A DNA stretch of 64,000 nucleotides from positions 62,001-126,000 of the forward strand of contig NZ_WHVW01000004.1 in the NCBI RefSeq assembly GCF_009651005.1. The letters run 5' to 3'. Below are positions 15,253 through 24,426 of the stretch, piece by piece. Position 1 is the stretch's first letter; every line of letters begins with the position of its first letter. Under the pieces are notes generated by a model. That model had not been told where the DNA came from. It was given only the letters and a program-made list of their open reading frames with translations, and made no database searches. Source of the DNA: Sporosarcina obsidiansis. GTDB taxonomy: Bacteria > Bacillota > Bacilli > Bacillales_A > Planococcaceae. The position numbers and the translations under genes are program-made.

Positions 15253-18200
15253 GTGTTTTTGAAGAAATTGGAGATTACAGGATTTAAGTCGTTTGCAGAG
15301 AAAATCCATATCGACTTTGTTCCAGGGGTAACAGCCATTGTTGGACCGAATGGCAGTGGGAAAAGTAATATTATCGATGCTATTCGATGGGTACTCGGCG
15401 AACAGTCGGCTAAATCTCTACGTGGCAGTAAGATGGAAGATATCATTTTTGCTGGAAGTGACTCCAGAAAAGCTGTTAATTTTGCAGAAGTCACACTCGT
15501 GTTAGATAATACTCAAAATTTATTTCCACTTGACTATACAGAAATCAGTGTCAGTCGGCGTGTTTTTCGTTCGGGTGAAAGTGCTTACTTAATTAATGGG
15601 CAGACATGTCGATTAAAAGATATTACGTCTATGTTCATGGATTCTGGTTTAGGAAAAGAAGCATTTTCCATCATATCACAAGGTAGAGTCGATGAGATTT
15701 TGAATAGTCGTGCGGATGAACGTAGAAATGTGTTCGATGAAGCAGCAGGCGTGTTGAAGTACAAGACACGGAAGTTGCAGGCCGAACATAAACTCTTTGA
15801 GACGACGGATAATTTAGACCGGATCCTTGATATATTGAAAGAAATTGATGATCGTTTAGTGCCTTTGGAAAAAGAAGCCACAGCTGCTCGTCAAGCGGAG
15901 CAGTTGCAGGCGGAGTTGCGTGAAGCGGACGTTCGTTTATTAAATCATGATGCTTGGACAATTCAACAACAGATTTTTGATAAAACAAATGTAATGAAAG
16001 CGGACGAAGCTGAACAGATAAAACTAGATGCTCAGCTTACGAAGCGAGAGCAAGAGTTGGAAAACGATAAGAAGGATCTGCAGAAACTGGAATATAGGCT
16101 TGATCAATTGCAAAATGAGCTGATCAGCAAAACGTCCGATGCGGAAAAATGGGAAGGCAGACGATTGCTGTCTCTTGAAAAAAGTCGTAATACAAAACAA
16201 CAACTAGATCGGATTCAATCTGAGTTACAAGCTGCTGAAAAAACAAAACAAATAGCTGAAGAAAAGCTTCGAAAAATGCAGTCGAAACAGCAAACATTAA
16301 AAAAAGATTTGCAAAGCACTTCTAAAGACATCAACCATGTCACAAGTATGCTGAATAGTTCGCTCAAAGAGACAGAACAGCAAATTGAGAATTTGAAATC
16401 GGTGTATATTGAAAAACTGAATGAAGAAGCTACGCTACGCAGTGACGTGAAGCATGTAGAAGAAAGGTTGCAAGGGGAAAAGTCCTCGACCGAAAAAATT
16501 ACTGTACAAACTGCTTTGCTGTCAGAACGTATGCAATTGTTAACAAAAGAGCAAAGTGAGAAAACTCAACAAAAGGAAGTCATTCAACAACAAATCAATC
16601 AGACCGAGCAGTTGAGCAAGGAATGTGCACTCCAGTTGAAGGAAGCAGAACAGCGCCTGACAACTCAACAGCAATTTCTACAGCAGGCACTACGTAAGCA
16701 ATCTGAGATGCAAGGAAGAACGAGAGCTCTTGAAAGTTTGGAAAAAGACTTTTCTGGTTTTTATTCGGGTGTTAAAGAGGTTCTCCATGCAAAAAAACAA
16801 GATCGTATTCAAGGTATCGAAGGGGCTGTAGTAGAGTTAATCTCTACTGGACCTGCTTACACAAAGGCTATTGAAACAGCGCTTGGCGGTGCGATGCAGC
16901 ATATTATTACGTCGACAGAGAACGATGCAAGAAAAGCGATCGGTTACTTGAAGTCTAAAAATTTTGGGCGTGCGACATTTCTTCCATTAGATATTTTGAA
17001 ACCACGTGAATTGCCAATGAATAGTCGACAACTGATAGGCCGTCAGCCTGGATTTATCGGAACTGCATTTGACTTAATTCAGACGTCTGCCAAATACGAA
17101 TCGATTGCAAAGAATTTATTAGGTCAAACGATTGTGGCAAGTGATTTGAAAGAAGCTACCGTTATCGCCAAGGCAATTGGCTACCGCTACCGTATCGTGA
17201 CGCTGGACGGTGATATCGTCAACACAGGAGGATCTCTTACGGGTGGTGGAGCAAAAGGACAATCCACTGTCTTCTCGCGTAAAGCAGAATTGGAATTGAT
17301 TACAGGGCAGTTGCAACAAATGGAGGAATCGATTCGACAGGCGAATGAACAAATTGCTAAAACAAGAGAACAAGTGGGAATTGCTTTGCAACATCGCGAT
17401 CAATTGCAAGGGAAAATGGAAGAGCTACAGCAGCAGAAGTCCATTGCCCATTCTTCATTACGGGAAACGGAGATTGAAATTCGTTCTGTTAAAGTAGAAT
17501 TATCTACTATTGAAATGGGAAGAACAGATACCGAGTATGCTGAAAAGGAATTGACAAACAAAAAAGAAATATTGCGTACCCAGCATACGGCCATTCAACA
17601 AGAATTGAACGAAATCTCAACCAAGCTAGAAAGTCTAGAGCGACTAGTGGAAAATCGTAGAGAAGAGCAAGAGTCGTTAAAGCAAAAACTCTCTGAACTT
17701 CAACAAAAGAGCGCGGTTTTGAAGGAACAGAATACGTATCAGACCAGTTCTATTCATGAAACACAAAATATGATTACTGACTTGGAACAGACGATTAGTC
17801 GTTTGCGCGAAGAACAGCAATACGTTCAAGACCATTTAGTGGGCAAGGAACTCTCACCAGAAGAAATTGATCTACATATGAAACAGTCGAACGCAGCAAA
17901 ACAACAATTGGAAGAAATGATTGACGTGGAGAGAGGGAAGCGGCTTCAACAAGCTGAACTCGTGATCCAACATGAACAACAAATGAAGCAATTTCGGCAA
18001 CAAGCCAATACGATCAATGAACGGTTGAGTGAAGTGAAAGTTCAACTGTCCAGGTTGGAGACGCAGTGCGAAATGGTGATCAATCGCTTGGATGAAGAAT
18101 ATGGGTTGCGTCCTGATTCTGCATATCTAACAGACTCACTCGATCTGTCACAGTTGCGAATGGCGGTAGAAAAATATAAACAACAACTTGAGGACCTAGG

Positions 18201-18813
18201 ACCTGTCAATCCGAATGCAATACAGGAATTTGATGTGGTTTCTGAGCGGCATCAATTTTTAAGTGCGCAACGTAATGATTTAGTCGAGGCTAGAAATACG
18301 TTGCAAGAAGCGATGACAGAAATGGATCAAGAAATGAAGAGTCGTTTCCAGACAACTTATGAAGCTATCCGAACTCACTTCCAACAGGTCTTCCAAGATA
18401 TGTTTGGTGGTGGAGAAGCAGATTTGATTTTGACAGATCCATCCAATTTGTTAGAGACGGGGATCGATATTGTTGCACGACCACCTGGTAAGAAACTCCA
18501 AAATCTTAGTCTTCTTTCTGGTGGTGAACGAGCACTAACCGTTATCTCATTGTTGTTTTCCATCCTAGAAGTACGGCCTGTTCCATTTTGCATTCTGGAT
18601 GAAGTAGAAGCGGCGCTAGATGAGGCGAATGTAGTAAGATATAGTAATTATTTGAAGAAAGTTTCGGGCCAGACACAGTTCATCGTCATCACGCATCGAA
18701 AAGGAACGATGGAAGGCGCTGATGTATTGTACGGAGTCACGATGCAAGAATCAGGTGTTTCTAAGCTGTTATCCGTCAAACTTTCAGAGGTTGCAGAAGA
18801 AATCAGTACTTAA
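15253..18813 (+). CDS. smc: Chromosome segregation protein SMC
   Basis: A 1186-residue condensin ATPase that compacts and segregates the nucleoid with ScpA and ScpB. Walker A GPNGSGKSNIIDAI is near residues 32-45. Two long coiled coils (about 170-510 and 670-1010) flank the hinge (about 520-660), which contains the conserved glycine-rich LTGGGAKG. The C-terminal head carries the ABC signature LSGGERALT and Walker B FCILDEVEAALDEANV. GTG start, two bases after the rnc stop. Full length for the family. Confidence 0.98.
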   Translation: MFLKKLEITGFKSFAEKIHIDFVPGVTAIVGPNGSGKSNIIDAIRWVLGEQSAKSLRGSKMEDIIFAGSDSRKAVNFAEVTLVLDNTQNLFPLDYTEISVSRRVFRSGESAYLINGQTCRLKDITSMFMDSGLGKEAFSIISQGRVDEILNSRADERRNVFDEAAGVLKYKTRKLQAEHKLFETTDNLDRILDILKEIDDRLVPLEKEATAARQAEQLQAELREADVRLLNHDAWTIQQQIFDKTNVMKADEAEQIKLDAQLTKREQELENDKKDLQKLEYRLDQLQNELISKTSDAEKWEGRRLLSLEKSRNTKQQLDRIQSELQAAEKTKQIAEEKLRKMQSKQQTLKKDLQSTSKDINHVTSMLNSSLKETEQQIENLKSVYIEKLNEEATLRSDVKHVEERLQGEKSSTEKITVQTALLSERMQLLTKEQSEKTQQKEVIQQQINQTEQLSKECALQLKEAEQRLTTQQQFLQQALRKQSEMQGRTRALESLEKDFSGFYSGVKEVLHAKKQDRIQGIEGAVVELISTGPAYTKAIETALGGAMQHIITSTENDARKAIGYLKSKNFGRATFLPLDILKPRELPMNSRQLIGRQPGFIGTAFDLIQTSAKYESIAKNLLGQTIVASDLKEATVIAKAIGYRYRIVTLDGDIVNTGGSLTGGGAKGQSTVFSRKAELELITGQLQQMEESIRQANEQIAKTREQVGIALQHRDQLQGKMEELQQQKSIAHSSLRETEIEIRSVKVELSTIEMGRTDTEYAEKELTNKKEILRTQHTAIQQELNEISTKLESLERLVENRREEQESLKQKLSELQQKSAVLKEQNTYQTSSIHETQNMITDLEQTISRLREEQQYVQDHLVGKELSPEEIDLHMKQSNAAKQQLEEMIDVERGKRLQQAELVIQHEQQMKQFRQQANTINERLSEVKVQLSRLETQCEMVINRLDEEYGLRPDSAYLTDSLDLSQLRMAVEKYKQQLEDLGPVNPNAIQEFDVVSERHQFLSAQRNDLVEARNTLQEAMTEMDQEMKSRFQTTYEAIRTHFQQVFQDMFGGGEADLILTDPSNLLETGIDIVARPPGKKLQNLSLLSGGERALTVISLLFSILEVRPVPFCILDEVEAALDEANVVRYSNYLKKVSGQTQFIVITHRKGTMEGADVLYGVTMQESGVSKLLSVKLSEVAEEIST

Positions 18814-18825
18814 GGAGTGGAAAGC

Positions 18826-19845
18826 ATGTCTTTTTTTAAAAAGCTAAAAGAAAAAATTACAGGCACTAATGAGGTAGTTACGGAAAAGTTTAAAGATGGG
18901 TTAACCAAAACACGTGATTCATTCACGTCTAAAGTTAATGATTTAGTCTCAAGGTTTCGCGTCGTAGATGAGGAGTTTTTTGAGGAATTGGAGGAAGTTC
19001 TTCTGCAAGCAGATGTAGGCTTCGATACGGTGATGGAATTAATTGATTTGTTGAAAGATGAAGTGAAACGCAAAAATATTAAAGACACAGCAGGTATGCA
19101 GTCGTTGATTTCTGAAAAGCTCGTGGAGATTTATAATGCGGGTGAGGAAATGTCCAATGATTTGAATTTAGAAGAAGGCCGTTTAAATGTCATTTTAATG
19201 GTCGGTGTCAATGGAGTTGGGAAAACCACTACGATCGGTAAACTGGCAGCGCGTTTGCAAAAAGAGGGAAAAACCGTCATGTTAGCTGCTGGAGATACCT
19301 TCCGTGCTGGGGCTATTGAACAACTCGTCGTTTGGGGAGAGCGGACAGGAGTCGAAGTCGTCCGTCAGGCAGAAGGATCAGACCCAGCAGCTGTCATTTA
19401 TGATGCCGTGAAAGCTGCAAAAAAGCGAAATGTTGATGTACTGATTTGTGATACGGCAGGGCGTTTGCAAAATAAAGTGAATCTAATGAATGAGCTCGAA
19501 AAGGTACATCGTGTCATCGGTCGTGAAATTGAAGGTGCTCCTCATGAAGTCCTGTTGGCATTAGATGCGACGACAGGACAAAATGCTTTGATTCAAGCGC
19601 AAACTTTTAATGAAGCGACGAATGTAACGGGTATTGTGTTAACGAAGCTTGACGGGACAGCTAAAGGGGGCATCGTCCTGGCCATTCGTAGTAAACTGGA
19701 TATCCCTGTGAAATTTGTTGGGCTTGGTGAAGGGATTGAGGATTTACAACCGTTCGATCCTGAAAAATATGTCTATGGTTTGTTTGCAGATGGTCTTGAA
19801 ATGGAAGACCAGGATGAAGACAAAGAAAATGTAGAAGACAAGTAA
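18826..19845 (+). CDS. ftsY: Signal recognition particle receptor FtsY
   Basis: A 339-residue SRP-type GTPase, the membrane receptor that pairs with Ffh to deliver nascent membrane proteins to the Sec translocon. The acidic A domain is almost absent, as usual in Firmicutes. N domain about 20-110; G domain with GVNGVGKTTTIGKLA, DTFRAGAIEQL, DTAGRLQNK and TKLDGTAKGG. A GTG three codons upstream is inside the AAGGAG site, so the ATG is chosen. The last 15 residues are very acidic. Confidence 0.97.
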   Translation: MSFFKKLKEKITGTNEVVTEKFKDGLTKTRDSFTSKVNDLVSRFRVVDEEFFEELEEVLLQADVGFDTVMELIDLLKDEVKRKNIKDTAGMQSLISEKLVEIYNAGEEMSNDLNLEEGRLNVILMVGVNGVGKTTTIGKLAARLQKEGKTVMLAAGDTFRAGAIEQLVVWGERTGVEVVRQAEGSDPAAVIYDAVKAAKKRNVDVLICDTAGRLQNKVNLMNELEKVHRVIGREIEGAPHEVLLALDATTGQNALIQAQTFNEATNVTGIVLTKLDGTAKGGIVLAIRSKLDIPVKFVGLGEGIEDLQPFDPEKYVYGLFADGLEMEDQDEDKENVEDK

Positions 19846-19851
19846 AATTAC

Positions 19852-19880
19852 TTGACAGTTATGTTTGCTAAGGCTACTAT
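19852..19880 (+). promoter_or_regulatory. SigA-type promoter of ylxM-ffh
   Basis: Perfect TTGACA -35 and TACTAT -10 with a 17-bp spacer, in the gap between ftsY and ylxM and 27 bp before the start codon. Confidence 0.82.
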
Positions 19881-19907
19881 GAATGGTGAAGGAAAGGGGT
19901 TGCTATC

Positions 19908-20240
19908 ATGCTTGAAAAAACGACAAGAGTGAACTTCCTCTTTGATTTTTATCAATCATTATTAACAGATAAACAACGATTATATATGCAATTATATTAT
20001 TTGGATGATCTGTCTCTCGGTGAAATCGCAGAACAATATAGCGTATCGAGACAGGCAGTGTATGATAATGTGAAAAGAACGGAAGCCATGCTAGAAGATT
20101 ATGAGGAAAAACTCAATTTATTTGAAAAGCACGAGAAGCGTCTCGAAGTAATCGAACAATTACAGCAAATCTTGCCGACAAATGATGCCTCTTCTGCCAA
20201 AGTTCTAGAACTGTTACATACCTTGAAAGATTTTGAATAG
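19908..20240 (+). CDS. ylxM: SRP-associated helix-turn-helix protein YlxM
   Basis: A 110-residue UPF0122/YlxM protein. A sigma-70 region 4-like helix-turn-helix is visible near residues 20-60 ([24 protein letters not shown]), followed by a charged helical tail. In streptococci and mycoplasmas the homologue modulates SRP assembly and GTPase activity. It lies 12 bp before ffh under a shared promoter. Confidence 0.93.
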   Translation: MLEKTTRVNFLFDFYQSLLTDKQRLYMQLYYLDDLSLGEIAEQYSVSRQAVYDNVKRTEAMLEDYEEKLNLFEKHEKRLEVIEQLQQILPTNDASSAKVLELLHTLKDFE

Positions 20241-20252
20241 GGGGGATTGTCT

Positions 20253-21608
20253 ATGGCATTTGAAGGTTTAGCCGAACGCCTGCAAGGGACACTAAATAAA
20301 ATTACAGGCAAAGGAAAAATCAATGAAGCTGATGTCAAAGAGATGATGCGAGAAGTACGTTTTGCATTGATCGAAGCGGACGTCAACTTGAAAGTAGTAA
20401 AAGAGTTTGTCAAAACCGTTAGTGAACGTGCGGTCGGCCAAGATGTCATGAAGAGTCTGACACCTGGGCAACAAGTTGTGAAAATCGTTAAAGATGAGCT
20501 GACAAACTTGATGGGTGGAGAACAAAACCCGATACAGTTTGCTCGCAAAGCCCCTACTGTCATTATGATGGTAGGATTACAGGGTGCTGGTAAAACTACA
20601 ACAACTGGGAAATTAGCAACGGTATTACGCAAGAAGCATAATAAAAGTCCTTTGTTAGTAGCAGCGGATATCTATCGTCCAGCAGCGATTCAGCAATTAG
20701 AAACATTAGGAAAGCAAATATCGGTTCCTGTTTTTTCTATGGGAACAGATCAGTCTCCTGTGGAAATTGCACGTCGCGCGATGGAAGAAGCAGAAAAAGA
20801 GCACAATGATGTGGTCATTATCGATACTGCCGGTCGTTTGCACGTGGATGAAGCGTTGATGCAAGAGCTGAAAGACATTCGCGAATTGACGCAGCCAGAT
20901 GAAGTATTTCTCGTTGTTGACGCTATGACAGGTCAAGATGCTGTTAACGTAGCGAAAAGTTTCAATGAAATGATTGGCATCACCGGTGTCGTCCTGACAA
21001 AACTAGATGGCGACACACGCGGTGGGGCCGCTCTATCTATTCGTTCCGTTACCGAAAAACCAATCAAATTTGTCGGTATGGGCGAGAAAATGGATGCCCT
21101 TGAACCGTTCCACCCAGAACGAATGGCTTCGCGGATACTTGGTATGGGTGATGTCATGTCCTTGATTGAAAAGGCGCAAGAAAATGTTGATGAGGAAAAG
21201 GCGAAAGAACTCGAACAAAAACTGCGTACACAGAGCTTTACGCTGGACGATTTTCTCGATCAGCTGCAACAAGTGAAGAAAATGGGACCACTCGATGAAA
21301 TTTTGAAGATGATGCCCGGTTTCAATAAAATTAAAGGGTTAGACAATGCAAAAGTAGATGAGAGCCAAATGGGGCGTGTGGAAGCAGTCATTTATTCCAT
21401 GACGCTTGCTGAACGTGAAAGTCCGGACATCATTAATGCAAGTCGAAAAAAGCGGATTGCTGTCGGGTCGGGTACTTCTATTCAAGAAGTGAATCGATTA
21501 TTAAAGCAATTTGAAGAAATGAAGAAAATGGTCAAGCAAATGACTAATATGCAGCAAAAAGGTAAAAAGAAGGGCAAAATGCCTGGTTTCGATTCGTTTT
21601 TTAAATAA
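20253..21608 (+). CDS. ffh: Signal recognition particle protein Ffh
   Basis: A 451-residue SRP54 GTPase. N domain about 1-90; G domain with GLQGAGKTTTTGKLA, DIYRPAAIQQL, DTAGRLHVDE and TKLDGDTRGGAAL. The methionine-rich M domain (about 300-435), which binds the signal peptide and SRP RNA, includes MMPGFNKIKG and SRKKRIAVGSGTS. An in-frame TTG two codons upstream lies too close to the GGGGGG site. The lysine-rich C terminus ends in KKKGKMPGF. The SRP RNA gene is not in this window. Confidence 0.98.
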   Translation: MAFEGLAERLQGTLNKITGKGKINEADVKEMMREVRFALIEADVNLKVVKEFVKTVSERAVGQDVMKSLTPGQQVVKIVKDELTNLMGGEQNPIQFARKAPTVIMMVGLQGAGKTTTTGKLATVLRKKHNKSPLLVAADIYRPAAIQQLETLGKQISVPVFSMGTDQSPVEIARRAMEEAEKEHNDVVIIDTAGRLHVDEALMQELKDIRELTQPDEVFLVVDAMTGQDAVNVAKSFNEMIGITGVVLTKLDGDTRGGAALSIRSVTEKPIKFVGMGEKMDALEPFHPERMASRILGMGDVMSLIEKAQENVDEEKAKELEQKLRTQSFTLDDFLDQLQQVKKMGPLDEILKMMPGFNKIKGLDNAKVDESQMGRVEAVIYSMTLAERESPDIINASRKKRIAVGSGTSIQEVNRLLKQFEEMKKMVKQMTNMQQKGKKKGKMPGFDSFFK

Positions 21609-21633
21609 AATTATAGGTGTTAAGAAAAAACAC

Positions 21634-21662
21634 TTTACAAACAAAGAAAACCTTGATAATAT
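21634..21662 (+). promoter_or_regulatory. SigA-type promoter of rpsP-khpA
   Basis: TTTACA and TAATAT with a 17-bp spacer, in the 92-bp gap between ffh and rpsP, with the start codon 38 bp further on. Confidence 0.65.
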
Positions 21663-21700
21663 ACTATCTTGTGTGAAACTATTCGGAGGTGTAGATTAAA

Positions 21701-21973
21701 ATGGCAGTTAAAATTCGTCTAAAACGTATGGGAGCTAAGAAATCTCCTTTTTATCGTATTGTAGTAGCTGATGCACGTGCACCACGTGACGGCCGTCAAA
21801 TCGAAACAGTGGGTACATACAACCCACTTACAAAGCCAGCAACAGTTAATATCAATGAAGAGTTGGCTTTGAAATGGCTACAAGATGGTGCAAAGCCATC
21901 TGATACAGTACGTAACTTGTTCTCAGAGCAAGGCATCATGGAAAAATTCCATAACGCTAAATACAGCAAGTAA
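21701..21973 (+). CDS. rpsP: 30S ribosomal protein S16
   Basis: A 90-residue bS16 protein of normal length. The N terminus [24 protein letters not shown] and [14 protein letters not shown] are the family signature. Start after a CGGAGGTG Shine-Dalgarno. Followed 15 bp later by khpA, as in most Firmicutes. Confidence 0.98.
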   Translation: MAVKIRLKRMGAKKSPFYRIVVADARAPRDGRQIETVGTYNPLTKPATVNINEELALKWLQDGAKPSDTVRNLFSEQGIMEKFHNAKYSK

Positions 21974-21988
21974 TTTGGAGGGGTGGAC

Positions 21989-22222
21989 ATGAAGCAGCTG
22001 ATTGAAACAATTGTAAAGCCGTTAGTCGATTATCCAGACGACGTGAAGGTGGTAGCAGAAGAGCAATCACAACGAGTGGTGTATCAGCTATCAGTGAATG
22101 CGGAGGACATGGGAAAAGTAATCGGAAAGCAAGGTCGTGTGGCAAAAGCGATCCGGACGATTGTTTATTCAGCAGCAGGCAGCCACCACGGCAAAAAAGT
22201 GTATTTGGATATCTTGGATTGA
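21989..22222 (+). CDS. khpA: KH-domain RNA-binding protein KhpA (YlqC)
   Basis: A 77-residue single KH domain. The GKVIGKQGRVAKAIRTIV segment is the GxxG RNA-binding loop. In pneumococcus KhpA pairs with KhpB/Jag and influences cell division and elongation. A GTG two codons upstream is in frame but sits in the GGAGGGG site. A terminator follows directly, so khpA is cut off from rimM; in B. subtilis ylqD lies between khpA and rimM. Confidence 0.95.
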   Translation: MKQLIETIVKPLVDYPDDVKVVAEEQSQRVVYQLSVNAEDMGKVIGKQGRVAKAIRTIVYSAAGSHHGKKVYLDILD

Positions 22223-22229
22223 TCCAAAA

Positions 22230-22257
22230 GGAAGGAGCCCCGGTTCCTTCCTTTTTT
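22230..22257 (+). terminator. Intrinsic terminator after khpA
   Basis: GGAAGGAGCC pairs with GGTTCCTTCC (one wobble, tight loop) and is followed by six T. An A run precedes the stem, so it may also work in reverse. Confidence 0.85.
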
Positions 22258-22376
22258 GCACGTATAAATGCTTTTACTGGGTAAGCTATCGAGTGTCGGT
22301 CTAGATGAGAGGTATAGTTGGCTATAATAAATAAGGGTATTCAAATGAGCAAGGCGGACTTTGGCTTGTGGTCTGG

Positions 22377-22502
22377 GGATTTATGCTCTGGGCGGACGCT
22401 TTCCGTGGGGCGTGCGGTGAGCCTCCTCGGTCGCTACGCTCCCTGTGGGGTCTCACCTGTCACGCTAATCCCACAGGAGTCGCCGCCCGACGCTGCAATC
22501 CC
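22377..22502 (+). repeat. Palindromic intergenic repeat, copy A
   Basis: A 126-bp imperfect palindrome. Outer arms GGGATT/AATCCC enclose GGGCGGAC and GTCGCCGCCC, then CGTG/CACG and GGTGAG/CTCACC, with a central region containing GAGCCTCCTCG and CTCCCTGTGGGG. It is about 75-80% identical by eye to copy B in opposite orientation. The same motifs (GACGCTTTCC, GTGAGCCTCCTCG, GGGGTCTCA) are, as I recall, scattered in many Bacillales intergenic regions. Non-coding; a short open frame across it is incidental. Confidence 0.8.
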
Positions 22503-22848
22503 TATTTTGTAACGGGTAGTATAATGGCTAATCCATTGTAGTTTTTAAGTGACAGAATGTTGCTTCCTCACAATAATGACCAAAGTTCAAAAGCAAATGA
22601 TAAACAGCTTTATTCATGGGCTTTTGCAGTTAAAATTACTTAACGACTTTGATCTTAGTCAACGAAAGATGCCAGTTTTGCGATCTGAATATGAAATCTC
22701 TTCTCAGATTTTATAACAACTACATAAAGTATAAATTTCTATTTCCTTGAACAGAAAAGATATCTGTACTTTAACTCTAGTGTTATTTCTTGTACTTACC
22801 ATCTCTATGGTAGGACAGTCAACTCACTTACTTCAGGACAATATGCCA
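22503..22848. other. AT-rich spacer between the two inverted repeats, no gene seen
   Basis: Neither strand gives a convincing open frame with a ribosome site, and nothing resembles ylqD, which B. subtilis carries at this position. No transposase remnant or target duplication is recognisable. Together with the repeats it separates khpA from rimM by 825 bp. Confidence 0.6.
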
Positions 22849-22977
22849 GTTGATCGGAGTGCAGGGTGGCGACTCCTTGGGGATCAGCGTGTGCCTTGAG
22901 ACCCCGCAGGGAGCGAAGCGGACGAGGAGGCTCAAGCCACGCCCCCAGGAAAGCGTCCACCCGGAACGCAGATCAAC
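22849..22977 (-). repeat. Palindromic intergenic repeat, copy B (inverted)
   Basis: A 129-bp element. Its reverse complement aligns with copy A through GTGGACGCTTTCC, GAGCCTCCTCG, CGCTCCCTGCGGGG and AAGGAGTCGCCACCC. The outer arms here are GTTGATC and GATCAAC, different in sequence from those of copy A but equally self-complementary. The pairing is therefore conserved while the bases change. Confidence 0.8.
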
Positions 22978-22997
22978 GGTATCTCGACCACTCACCC

Positions 22998-23026
22998 TTG
23001 TTTTAAAATTAAGTTGAACATATCTT
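22998..23026 (+). promoter_or_regulatory. Possible promoter for rimM-trmD
   Basis: TTGTTT and TATCTT with a 17-bp spacer, 21 bp before the rimM start. Both boxes are weak, but the upstream terminator and repeats mean rimM needs its own promoter somewhere here. Confidence 0.35.
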
Positions 23027-23047
23027 ATTAATAACGGAGGCGAAGGA

Positions 23048-23563
23048 ATGGAATGGTTTAATGTTGGGAAGATTGTCAATACACATGGTATCAAAGGGGA
23101 AGTTCGTGTCATGTCAACTACAGACTTCCCTGACGAACGTTATGCTGTTGGAAGTGAACTTGCGATCTTCATGCCTAAAAGTAAAACACCTATTTACGTC
23201 ACTGTGGCAAGCCATCGCAAACATAAAAACTTCAACCTTTTAACTTTTGAAGGCTACCCGACGATCAACGACGTAGAAAAACTACGAGACGGCATCGTCA
23301 AGGTTTCAGAGAAAGAACTGACAGAGTTAGAAGAGAACGAATTTTATTACCATGAAATCATCGGTTGCCGCGTCGTCACAGAAACGGGAGAAGACATCGG
23401 AAACGTTACGGAAATCATTGAGACAGGTGCGAATGATGTCTGGACTGTCACGCCTGCAGAAGGCAAGCCGCATTATATCCCTTATATCGAGCAGGTCGTA
23501 AAAGACATCGACATTGACGAGAAGCTCATCACTATCGAATTGATGGATGGTCTACTTTCATGA
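23048..23563 (+). CDS. rimM: Ribosome maturation factor RimM
   Basis: A 171-residue protein that helps mature the head of the 30S subunit by binding S19. The N-terminal RimM domain begins [18 protein letters not shown]; the C-terminal PRC-barrel domain (about 95-170) includes [20 protein letters not shown] and [14 protein letters not shown]. An ACGGAGG Shine-Dalgarno precedes the ATG. Overlaps trmD by four bases. Confidence 0.97.
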   Translation: MEWFNVGKIVNTHGIKGEVRVMSTTDFPDERYAVGSELAIFMPKSKTPIYVTVASHRKHKNFNLLTFEGYPTINDVEKLRDGIVKVSEKELTELEENEFYYHEIIGCRVVTETGEDIGNVTEIIETGANDVWTVTPAEGKPHYIPYIEQVVKDIDIDEKLITIELMDGLLS

Positions 23564-24300
23564 TGCAAATCGATGTATTGTCTTTATTTCCTGAAATGTT
23601 CGAAGGTGTTCTTCATTCGTCCATCATGAAAAAGGCGCAAGATCGGCAGGCGGCTTCTTTCCGTGTCACAGACTTCCGTGAGTACGCAACGAACAAGCAT
23701 AAAAAAGTGGACGATTATCCATATGGCGGAGGCGCAGGTATGGTGTTGAAGCCGGAGCCACTCTTTGCCGCAGTCGATGAACTACGACACACAAGTGAAA
23801 CTACCCCGCGTGTGATTCTGATGTGCCCGCAGGGAGAGCGTTTCACCCAAAAGAAAGCGGAAGAGTTGGCACAGGAAGAACATCTGATTTTCATTTGCGG
23901 TCACTATGAAGGCTATGATGAGCGAATTCGTGAGCATTTGGTGACAGATGAAATCTCCCTCGGTGACTTTGTTTTAACCGGCGGTGAGGTTGCTTCGATG
24001 GCGATCATTGACAGTGTCGTCCGTTTATTGCCTGATGTGCTTGGGAATGACCAGTCAGCTGTCCATGATTCATTTTCTACTGGTTTGTTGGAACATCCGC
24101 AGTATACGCGCCCCGCGTCTTTCAATGGCTTAGAAGTGCCAGCTGTGCTGTTATCCGGTAATCATGCGGAAATCGATAAGTGGAGAGAAGAGCAAGTGTT
24201 TTTGCGTACTGCAGAGCGCCGGCCTGAATTACTGGAGAATGCGACGCTGACTGAACATCAGCAAAAACTTTATGCACAATGGAAACAAAAAAGAAACTGA
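23560..24300 (+). CDS. trmD: tRNA (guanine37-N1)-methyltransferase TrmD
   Basis: A 246-residue SPOUT-class enzyme that makes m1G37, preventing +1 frameshifts. Conserved motifs: [12 protein letters not shown] at the N terminus, [13 protein letters not shown] near 57, [12 protein letters not shown] near 112 and [11 protein letters not shown] near 134 in the trefoil knot that binds SAM. The C-terminal domain binds tRNA ([16 protein letters not shown]). Two adjacent ATG codons are possible starts; the first overlaps the rimM stop. Confidence 0.97.
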   Translation: MMQIDVLSLFPEMFEGVLHSSIMKKAQDRQAASFRVTDFREYATNKHKKVDDYPYGGGAGMVLKPEPLFAAVDELRHTSETTPRVILMCPQGERFTQKKAEELAQEEHLIFICGHYEGYDERIREHLVTDEISLGDFVLTGGEVASMAIIDSVVRLLPDVLGNDQSAVHDSFSTGLLEHPQYTRPASFNGLEVPAVLLSGNHAEIDKWREEQVFLRTAERRPELLENATLTEHQQKLYAQWKQKRN

Positions 24301-24306
24301 ATTTGC

Positions 24307-24335
24307 TTGATTTGGTAGAATGCTTGTGATATGAT
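24307..24335 (+). promoter_or_regulatory. SigA-type promoter of rplS
   Basis: TTGATT and TATGAT with an exact 17-bp spacer, just after the trmD stop. Transcription would begin about 85 bp before the rplS start and so include the structured leader. Confidence 0.75.
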
Positions 24336-24340
24336 TTGTG

Positions 24341-24420
24341 AAGCACTTTTTAAAAAGTGCCTATTTACTGTTGTTCCGCTGCAATGCAAAACGTGCAAGA
24401 ACTTCAGAAAAGAAGGAGAG
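24341..24420 (+). ncRNA. L19 leader-like structured 5' UTR
   Basis: Two pairings lie in the rplS leader: GCACTTTTT with AAAAAGTGC (24343-24360), and GTTC...TGCA with TGCA...GAAC (24373-24402). No T tract follows the first, so it is not a simple terminator. Position directly before rplS matches the ribosomal protein L19 leader family described in low-GC Gram-positives, thought to bind L19 and feed back on its synthesis. I could not run a covariance model. Confidence 0.5.
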
Positions 24421-24426
24421 AAAACC

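Noticed and set aside
22318..22512. 64-codon plus-strand frame across palindromic repeat A, and a 94-codon minus-strand frame (22828-23112) across repeat B
   Set aside because: The two peptides look alike only because the repeats are homologous. Neither has a proper ribosome site, and the sequence is explained by palindromic arms.
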